Assembly: GCA_002336855.1 (NCBI GenBank)
Contig: DDEV01000063.1
Span: 1,093 to 10,478, forward strand
DNA from: Leucobacter sp. UBA1945
GTDB taxonomy: Bacteria > Actinomycetota > Actinomycetes > Actinomycetales > Microbacteriaceae
Direction: 5' to 3'
DNA: 9,386 nucleotides
Part shown: positions 4,297-9,386 of the stretch, in pieces
How the letters are laid out: every line of letters starts with the position of its first letter
Numbering within the stretch: position 1 is the first letter of the stretch
Made by a program: the position numbers and the translations under genes
Notes under the pieces: generated by a model
The model's database searches: none
Seen by the model: the letters and a program-made list of their open reading frames with translations, nothing else
Told to the model about the DNA's origin: nothing

Positions 4297-7200
4297 GTGG
4301 AGGCATTTGGTACGCGGATGCGTGGGGGAGTCGCCACGCTGCTCTCTGCTGCCCTGATTTTGAGCGGGGCGCTGCTTGCGGCCCCGGCAGCGAGTGCCGA
4401 GGAGCCGGTCGCGCAAGCCCCGGTGGCCGAGGTCGCCCCGGCTGATGCAATCGCCGAATCGCAGGCGCCCGCGTCTGCAGAGGCGCAGCCCGAGGCTCCG
4501 ACAGAAGATTCGGCAGCCCCCGAAGCCGAACCTTCCGCCGAGACGCCTGCAGAAGCACCCGCGGCCGACTCCGAACCGACCTCGGCCGCCGCCGCTAACA
4601 CTCCAGCGGCTCTTGCGGCCGATGTGCTTCCTCAAACGCTCGAGCCGGTGCGCGCGGGCGGTGGAGCCCTCGACTGGGGCTTCAAGGCCAGCTGGCGTTC
4701 GTATCTGACAACCTGGGCCGCGGGTAACCAGCAGGCTTACGGCGGCGCGACGCTCAGCCAAGACGGAACTGTGCACTACCCAGAGTCGACCGAGTCGAGC
4801 TACGACCCCGCCACGGGCACCGGCGAGATCGCCTATACCGGTGGCGTGCAGTGGAAGAGCGAAGCCCACGGCTTCACCATCGCAATGCAGAACCCGAGGA
4901 TCGCCGTCGCCGCTGACGGTTCGGCCTCCGTCTCTGCCGAGATGAGCACCGAAGACACCGCGGGCGCAAGCTCGGTCGTGCGTTTGGTCATCGCCACGAT
5001 CGGTGCTGTGGGCACTCCCGCGAAAGCAGATGACACGGCGCACTGGTCGGCCGTCTCTGGGGTATTTGCCCAGACTCTCGCGCCAGCAGGCGTATCTCGG
5101 TACGCGGGCCAGGCGACCGATCCTTTCAGCTTCTCTACACCCGCAGCTGCCCCGGTCGTTACGCCGGTATGGGAGCCCGCAATCAGCGTTGCTCTGGCCG
5201 ACGGCACCCCTCTCGCCGCCGGTGCGAAGGTCTACAAAGATGACGTGCTCGTGGTGAGCGGCAGCGGCTTTGATCCGCTCTCGCACCCGCGCCCAGTAGC
5301 TGGACGACCGCCCGTGACTGCGGGCGATCCCACGGGCAACTACGTGGTGTTCGGCAACTTCGCCGAGGCATGGCGACCCTCAACCGGAGCTACCGGCTCG
5401 GCGCGTGTGGTCGGCGATCAGCGCTGGGCGATGACTGACGCGACGTTCGGCAATATCGCTCCGAACTACGTGAGCGCCGTGCGGGCGCAGCGTGTGGCGC
5501 TGGGCACTGACGGTACGTTCACCGCCGAGCTTACGGCGAAGGCCGCGGCGTCGGCTCCGGGATCCTACGGGGTGTTCACCTACGTAGCCGGTGGCGGGGC
5601 AAACGACGCTGCACAAGAACTTGAACTGCGTCTCGACTACGTCGACAGCGTGCGGCCAAAGGCCTGGACCCCAGCCATCACGGTCTCGCTTGCCGATGGC
5701 ACGCCGCTCGCCGCTGGTGCGAAGGTTTATAAGGGCGACAAGATCGTCGTTCGCGGATCGGGATTCGACCCCGAGTCGAACGTCGGAGGCCGGGGCGTTC
5801 CGATTCCGAACACTCTGCCGCAGGGTGCCTACGCAGTCTTCGGCAAATTCGGTGACGTGTGGAAGCCCTCTACCGGTGCCGCATCGTCGCAGCGCAAGGT
5901 CGGCAGTCAGCAGTGGGTGCTATCCGAGAGCGTGCTGAATCAGGTGCCCGCGCAATACCAGGGAATCGTGCGCGCTCAGTGGGCACCGCTATCTGCCGAC
6001 GGCACCTTCGCCGCCGAGTTCACCCTCGACGATGCCAAAGACGCAGCACAGGTAACCGGCAGCTACGGTGTCTTCACCTACGGCGCGGGTGGCGTGAACA
6101 ACGCTTCGCAGGAGCTCGAGGTTCGGCTCGACTACGTAGCGAGCGAGCGACCAGCTGAGCCGTCGAAGCCTGCGGTGAAGGTCGCAGCGGTGAGCGTGGA
6201 CGGCCAGCAGGGCCTCAAGGTCGACGTCAACGCCACCGGCCTGCCGGGCAACATCTACGCGGCGCTGATCGAGCGCGGCACCGCCGGCTCGCTTGACCGC
6301 GACAGTATGGACAAGCTGCCCGCATTCGCCGTACCGTTCCCCACCGTCACCGACGGGGTCGCGAACTTCACGCTGACCGCGCCGATGACCAAGCTGGATC
6401 GCAAGAAGCAGTACGAGGTGCTCGTGTGGAGGCAGCACAGCGTGCCCGACGCGACGACCACCTATGGTCAGGCAGATGTGGCCGTCACCGAGGCGCAGTG
6501 GGACGAGCTGCAGGGCATCAAGCCTCCTGTCGTGGTGCCGCCGACCAAGCCGCAGCCCACCTTGCCGGGCGCCGGCTCGCTCACCTGGGGCATCTCGTCT
6601 TCGTTCGCGAACTACGTCACCGGCACCATTGCAAAGGGGTCGATTTCGACTAACGGCGTCGGCGGTGGCCGCGGCGGCTACGTCTTCCCCCAGGCAACCG
6701 GCAGCAGCTGGAACGCCGATACTCGCACCGGTACGGTGCGCTACTCGGGCACGGTGACCTTCACTGGCCACGGTGGCCTGCTCAGCGAAACCTTCTCGAA
6801 CCCGGTCATTACCGTGTCGAGCCCGACCTCGGGCACGATCTCGGCGGGCGGCCAGAGCTTCCCGCTCAACCTGACCGGCGCGGGATTCACCGCAAACGCA
6901 GATGGTTCAGCAACCTGGAGCGGCGTCTCGGTCGGCGGTGCGATCAGCGGCGGTGACGGTGGCGGTGCGGGCGGCAGCCTCGGCATGGACTCGCTGAGCT
7001 TCACCGTCGGTTCGGTGAGCGCACTGAACTTCGGCTCGACCTCGACCGTGTCGCAGTTCGCGAAGAAGCGCGAGGCCGCGGCAACCGCGCCCGCCAGCAC
7101 CGGGCTCACCGTGGTCACCCCGACTGCAAAGCTTGTTGCGGGCGGCGAGATCGAGATCACGGCGGGCGGATTCCAGCCGAACGAGCAGGGGATCCTCGTT

Positions 7201-7563
7201 GTGATCTACTCGGAACCGACGGTGCTCGACACGAACGCCAAGGCCGACGCCAACGGCGTGGTGCGTTGGATCGGTACCCTGCCGAAGGATCTTGCGGGAA
7301 AGCACACCATCACTCTGCAGGGCAGTGTCAATGTCGGCCAGGAGATCACGATCGCGAAGGCCGGTGAGGTGAAAGAGAAGACCACGACGGTCGCCGCAGA
7401 AACCTCGGCCCCGATGGCGCAGGCGGCCGCAGCTGGCGAAACCAGTGGTGTGCCTGCCTGGGCTTGGTGGACCGGCGCGCTCGCGCTGCTCGTGATTGCA
7501 GGTGCCGGCACCGCGCTGGTCGTCGCCCAGCGCCGCAAGGTCGACACCCCGACCCACCTCTAG
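4297..7563 (+). CDS. htaA: Large surface heme-binding protein with two HtaA domains and tandem repeat modules
   Basis: Predicted 1088-residue exported, membrane-anchored heme receptor. Order of parts: signal peptide 1-34 (cleavage after AASA); Ala/Pro/Glu-rich acidic spacer 35-118; HtaA domain 1 about 124-281 (LDWGFKASWRSYL, Y136); two tandem modules 292-450 and 457-614; another beta-type domain about 623-735; Pro-rich linker 743-757; HtaA domain 2 about 759-915 (LTWGISSSFANYV, Y773, and FTGHGG, H825); Ig-like domain about 936-1020; membrane helix about 1055-1077; basic tail RRK. In corynebacterial HtaA a conserved Tyr and a His some 51-53 residues later bind heme. Y773/H825 are 52 apart and fit, whereas domain 1 has E at that spot and H191 two residues later. 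No LPXTG motif is present, so anchoring is by the helix. GTG is chosen for its ribosome binding site. The iron box and leader hairpin suggest iron control. Confidence 0.9.
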   Translation: MEAFGTRMRGGVATLLSAALILSGALLAAPAASAEEPVAQAPVAEVAPADAIAESQAPASAEAQPEAPTEDSAAPEAEPSAETPAEAPAADSEPTSAAAANTPAALAADVLPQTLEPVRAGGGALDWGFKASWRSYLTTWAAGNQQAYGGATLSQDGTVHYPESTESSYDPATGTGEIAYTGGVQWKSEAHGFTIAMQNPRIAVAADGSASVSAEMSTEDTAGASSVVRLVIATIGAVGTPAKADDTAHWSAVSGVFAQTLAPAGVSRYAGQATDPFSFSTPAAAPVVTPVWEPAISVALADGTPLAAGAKVYKDDVLVVSGSGFDPLSHPRPVAGRPPVTAGDPTGNYVVFGNFAEAWRPSTGATGSARVVGDQRWAMTDATFGNIAPNYVSAVRAQRVALGTDGTFTAELTAKAAASAPGSYGVFTYVAGGGANDAAQELELRLDYVDSVRPKAWTPAITVSLADGTPLAAGAKVYKGDKIVVRGSGFDPESNVGGRGVPIPNTLPQGAYAVFGKFGDVWKPSTGAASSQRKVGSQQWVLSESVLNQVPAQYQGIVRAQWAPLSADGTFAAEFTLDDAKDAAQVTGSYGVFTYGAGGVNNASQELEVRLDYVASERPAEPSKPAVKVAAVSVDGQQGLKVDVNATGLPGNIYAALIERGTAGSLDRDSMDKLPAFAVPFPTVTDGVANFTLTAPMTKLDRKKQYEVLVWRQHSVPDATTTYGQADVAVTEAQWDELQGIKPPVVVPPTKPQPTLPGAGSLTWGISSSFANYVTGTIAKGSISTNGVGGGRGGYVFPQATGSSWNADTRTGTVRYSGTVTFTGHGGLLSETFSNPVITVSSPTSGTISAGGQSFPLNLTGAGFTANADGSATWSGVSVGGAISGGDGGGAGGSLGMDSLSFTVGSVSALNFGSTSTVSQFAKKREAAATAPASTGLTVVTPTAKLVAGGEIEITAGGFQPNEQGILVVIYSEPTVLDTNAKADANGVVRWIGTLPKDLAGKHTITLQGSVNVGQEITIAKAGEVKEKTTTVAAETSAPMAQAAAAGETSGVPAWAWWTGALALLVIAGAGTALVVAQRRKVDTPTHL
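5170..6138 (+). repeat. Tandem pair of about 160-residue modules inside htaA
   Basis: Module 1 (5170-5646) and module 2 (5665-6138) repeat with a 495-base period. Both open W.PAI(S/T)V.LADGTPLAAGAK followed by VYK, then share V..GSGFDP, FG.F...W.PSTGA, DGTF.AE, GSYGVFTY and QELE.RLDYV. The main difference is the stretch after GSGFDP: His/Pro-rich in module 1, Gly-rich (GGRGVPIPNTLPQG) in module 2. I recall similar modules next to HtaA domains in other Micrococcales proteins, but I cannot name a family with confidence. Confidence 0.85.
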
Positions 7564-7566
7564 ACC

Positions 7567-7612
7567 CGATGCCTGGGCCTGCCACCATCCCCTTTGGTAG
7601 GCCCGGGCATCG
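7567..7612 (+). terminator. Long hairpin between the two HtaA genes
   Basis: The arms 7567-7583 and 7596-7612 pair over 17 bp with two G-U wobbles around a 12-nt loop. It begins 4 nt after the htaA stop. No U-tract follows, so it may be a U-less terminator, or a processing or stability element that sets the ratio of the two HtaA proteins. No iron box or clear promoter is seen between it and the next start. Confidence 0.5.
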
Positions 7613-7641
7613 TCTGCATCCGCACACAAGAGAACGTTACG

Positions 7642-8499
7642 ATGAAACCCATGAATCGATTTGCCACCGCTGCCACAGCAGCAGTATTCGCGGCAACCGC
7701 CCTGCTGGTTCCGACTGCAGCTCAGGCTGCGCCGATCCTCGCCACGACCGCTGCGAGCAGCAACTGTGTCGTCACCGGTGGTGAGCTGGGGTGGGGCGTG
7801 AAAGAAGGTTTCCGTTCGTACATCTCAGGCACCATCGCGAACGGTTCGTGGGAGGTCGCTGACGGCGCGAGCTATGAGACCCCGCTGTTCGGGTGGGCGA
7901 ACCCGACCGGCGAGATCGATGCGATAACGGGCGAGGGTACCGTCTCCTTCGCCGGCTCGATTCACTTCACCGGACACGACGGAGTGCTGAACCTGCAGAT
8001 CGCGAACCCGACAGTCGTGCTGAACGGCGACGGCACCGCGAAACTGCTGATGGACACGAAGAGCAACAACGCCCAAGGCGAGCTCGTCGTCGACGAGCAG
8101 CAGGCCTACCTCGGCAAGGTCGAGGCGCTCGGGCAGCTTGACCCGGCGAGTGGTGCGGTCGCTTTTGACCAGGCGCCCGCGGTGCTCACCGCTGACGGTG
8201 CAGACGCGTTCGGCGGGTTCTATGCGAGCGGCGACGAGCTCGATCCCGTGTCGCTCACGCTGCAGCTGGGGCCGTGCGAGGGTACGCCTGCGGCTCCGGC
8301 GCAGTCGGCAGATTCGAACTCAGAAACCGTGACGCTCACCGCCGACGAACCCGCGAACTCAGTACCGTGGCTTCCCATCGCGATCGGCGCGGTCGCCCTG
8401 GTCGTCATCGCCGTCACCGCGGGCATGCTGATCGCAGGCCGCAAGAAGGGTGCTGCACCTGCCGCGCCCGAAGACGACGTTGCGCCGAGCGATTCGTAG
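7642..8499 (+). CDS. Single-HtaA-domain membrane-anchored heme-binding protein
   Basis: Predicted 285-residue exported protein that would bind heme at the cell surface or relay it to the importer. Residues 1-29 are a signal peptide (cleavage after AQA). One HtaA domain covers about 48-210: GWGVKEGFRSYI gives the expected heme-ligand Tyr60, and IHFTGHDGVLNL gives His112, 52 residues later, matching the known Tyr-His spacing. Cys42 and Cys212 flank the domain and are the only cysteines, which suggests a disulfide tying its ends together. A short polar stalk follows, then a membrane helix at about 244-266 and a charged tail (GRKKG, then acidic). There is no sortase motif. The ATG at 7642 follows a weak AAGAGAA site; ATG 7651 is also possible. 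It lies 78 nt after htaA and probably shares its transcript. Corynebacterial HtaB and HtaC are the nearest known counterparts, but I cannot say which. Confidence 0.9.
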   Translation: MKPMNRFATAATAAVFAATALLVPTAAQAAPILATTAASSNCVVTGGELGWGVKEGFRSYISGTIANGSWEVADGASYETPLFGWANPTGEIDAITGEGTVSFAGSIHFTGHDGVLNLQIANPTVVLNGDGTAKLLMDTKSNNAQGELVVDEQQAYLGKVEALGQLDPASGAVAFDQAPAVLTADGADAFGGFYASGDELDPVSLTLQLGPCEGTPAAPAQSADSNSETVTLTADEPANSVPWLPIAIGAVALVVIAVTAGMLIAGRKKGAAPAAPEDDVAPSDS

Positions 8500-8537
8500 G
8501 TTCAGCTACCAGTTCGCGTTATTTGGGCAGCGAGGAT

Positions 8538-8551
8538 CGCGGCTAGCCGCG
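8538..8551. repeat. 14-bp perfect palindrome overlapping the hmuV stop codon
   Basis: CGCGGCTAGCCGCG is its own reverse complement and contains the hmuV TAG. It lies in the 43-nt gap between convergent genes and could fold to a 5-bp stem with a CTAG loop. No U-tract is present on either strand, so a terminator role is weak. Confidence 0.4.
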
Positions 8552-9358
8552 CACCGGCATGACGATGCCCGCGGCAGAGCCGGGGCGCTCGATCACCTCG
8601 ACCGGGGTGCGATAGACGTCGCTCACGATCTCGGCAGTGAGTACCTCGGCCGGTGCCCCGCACGCGAAGATCTGACCGTCGCGCAGCAGCGCGATGCGGT
8701 CGGCGTAGGCCGCCGCGAGGTTGAGGTCGTGCAGCACGACGAGCACCGCGTCACCGGCAGCGGCGCGTTCTCGGGTGAGCTGCAACAGAGTCTCTTGGTG
8801 CCCCAGGTCGAGCGCGGCGGTCGGCTCGTCGAGCATGAGCACACCGGTGCGGCCTGCGATGACGCGTGCGAACCCGACGCGGGCGCGTTCGCCGCCAGAT
8901 AGCGAAGGCACGCGCCGGTTGCCCAGGTGCGCGATATCTGCCGCCGCGATGGCCTCGGCGATCGCCTCGTTATCGTCGTCTTCGAGCGGGGTGCGGCGCC
9001 AAGGCGCACGACCCATTTCGACCACCTGATGCACGGTGAACGGAAACATGATCTGGTTGTCTTGCAGCAGCACGCTGCGGCGCCGGGCCAGCTCGGGCAG
9101 TGTCCACTCGCTGATGGGGCGGCCGCGAAACTCGACGTCTCCTCCATCGGGGGCGGTATCGCCAGAGAGCACACCGAGCAGGGTCGACTTGCCCGCGCCG
9201 TTCGGGCCGAGCAGGGCGAGCACTTCGCCCGCGCGCAGCTCGAGCGACACGTCGTCGAGCAGCTTGCGGCCACCCCGCGACAGAGTGACGCCGCGCGCAG
9301 AGGCGACGACGGTGCCGGCCGAGGCGCGATCCACCGCCACAAATTTTTGAGCAGCCAA
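8543..9358 (-). CDS. hmuV: Heme ABC transporter ATP-binding protein HmuV
   Basis: Cytoplasmic ATPase that would drive heme (or ferric siderophore) import with a FecCD-type permease. The 271 residues include the full nucleotide-binding set: Walker A GPNGAGKST 51-59, Q-loop Q99 (LLQDNQ), signature LSGGE 153-157, Walker B VLMLDEPT 173-180 and H-loop H210 (VVLHDLNLAAAYADRI). Q-loop context LLQDNQIMFPFTVHQVVEMGRAPW and the D-loop ALDLGHQ are of the HmuV type. The HtaA genes next door support heme as the substrate. The chosen start is TTG at 9358, one base after the stop of the upstream permease frame, with a G-rich stretch (9364-9374) as ribosome binding site; GTG 9340 is an alternative. The frame is open to the window edge but has no start codon there. 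Translational coupling to the permease is likely. Confidence 0.9.
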   Translation of the reverse strand: MAAQKFVAVDRASAGTVVASARGVTLSRGGRKLLDDVSLELRAGEVLALLGPNGAGKSTLLGVLSGDTAPDGGDVEFRGRPISEWTLPELARRRSVLLQDNQIMFPFTVHQVVEMGRAPWRRTPLEDDDNEAIAEAIAAADIAHLGNRRVPSLSGGERARVGFARVIAGRTGVLMLDEPTAALDLGHQETLLQLTRERAAAGDAVLVVLHDLNLAAAYADRIALLRDGQIFACGAPAEVLTAEIVSDVYRTPVEVIERPGSAAGIVMPVRG

Positions 9359-9359
9359 C

Positions 9360-9386
9360 TTAACCCCACCCCCCGGCGCGCTTGCG
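9360..9386 (-). CDS. hmuU: Last eight codons of the upstream FecCD-type permease (probably HmuU)
   Basis: On the minus strand from the window edge, one frame reads RKRAGGWG and then stops with TAA (9360-9362), a single base before the hmuV TTG. A basic stretch followed by GGW/GGWG is how many FecCD iron/heme permeases end, and such a permease normally precedes hmuV. Only this tail is visible, so the call depends heavily on context. Confidence 0.55.
   Translation of the reverse strand, partial: RKRAGGWG

Noticed and set aside
4228..5286. Minus-strand open frame of 352 codons opposite the htaA 5' region
   Set aside because: It lies wholly over htaA and its leader, shows Arg/Gly-rich composition typical of antisense frames in GC-rich DNA, and has no recognisable domain.
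5170..6138. Repeat modules as extra HtaA domains
   Set aside because: They lack the W-G...F..Y opening and the FTGH(D/G)G motif and have their own conserved set.
7480..7563. Sortase (LPXTG) anchor on the large HtaA protein
   Set aside because: No LPXTG-like motif precedes the helix; the end is a plain membrane helix with RRK.

Overview
The window looks like chromosomal DNA of a high-GC actinobacterium, most probably a Microbacteriaceae member; Leucobacter-like is my best guess from protein style, but nothing here proves the genus. Reasons: high GC throughout, an actinobacterial-type SecA tail ending RAERRKKK, a DtxR/IdeR-like iron box, HtaA heme-binding domains, and start codons that sit exactly where leaderless transcripts would begin.

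Layout. 1-1125 (+): 3' part of secA. 1200-2156 (+): a membrane-anchored DsbA-like thioredoxin-fold protein with a CPAC active site. 2157-2600: a long GC-rich hairpin, tRNA-Thr(UGU), a textbook U-tract terminator, and an unexplained AT-rich 65-nt inverted repeat. 2601-3560 (+): a DMT/YdcZ (DUF606) family membrane protein with a visible internal duplication. 3584-4015 (-): methionine-R-sulfoxide reductase MsrB. 4016-4296: a divergent intergenic region with a probable iron box followed by a terminator-like hairpin. 4297-7563 (+): a 1088-residue secreted, membrane-anchored protein with two HtaA domains, a tandem pair of about 160-residue modules and further beta-type domains. 7642-8499 (+): a 285-residue protein with one HtaA domain and a C-terminal membrane anchor. 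8543-9358 (-): heme ABC transporter ATPase HmuV. 9360-9386 (-): the last eight codons of what is probably the HmuU permease.

The right half (about 4200 to the end) is a heme acquisition locus. The two surface HtaA proteins are expected to bind heme, and perhaps host hemoproteins, outside the membrane. They would pass heme to a binding protein-dependent importer whose permease and ATPase are encoded convergently at the right edge; HmuT probably lies outside the window. The iron box predicts repression in iron-replete cells, and the hairpin in the leader suggests a possible second control point. The left half is housekeeping: protein export (SecA), extracytoplasmic thiol chemistry (DsbA-like), a tRNA, and oxidative repair (MsrB).

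I see no CRISPR array, transposase, phage gene or toxin-antitoxin pair. The system type (HtaA plus HmuTUV) is known. What may be new is the repeat-module architecture of the large protein, the leader hairpin next to the iron box, and the AT-rich palindrome.
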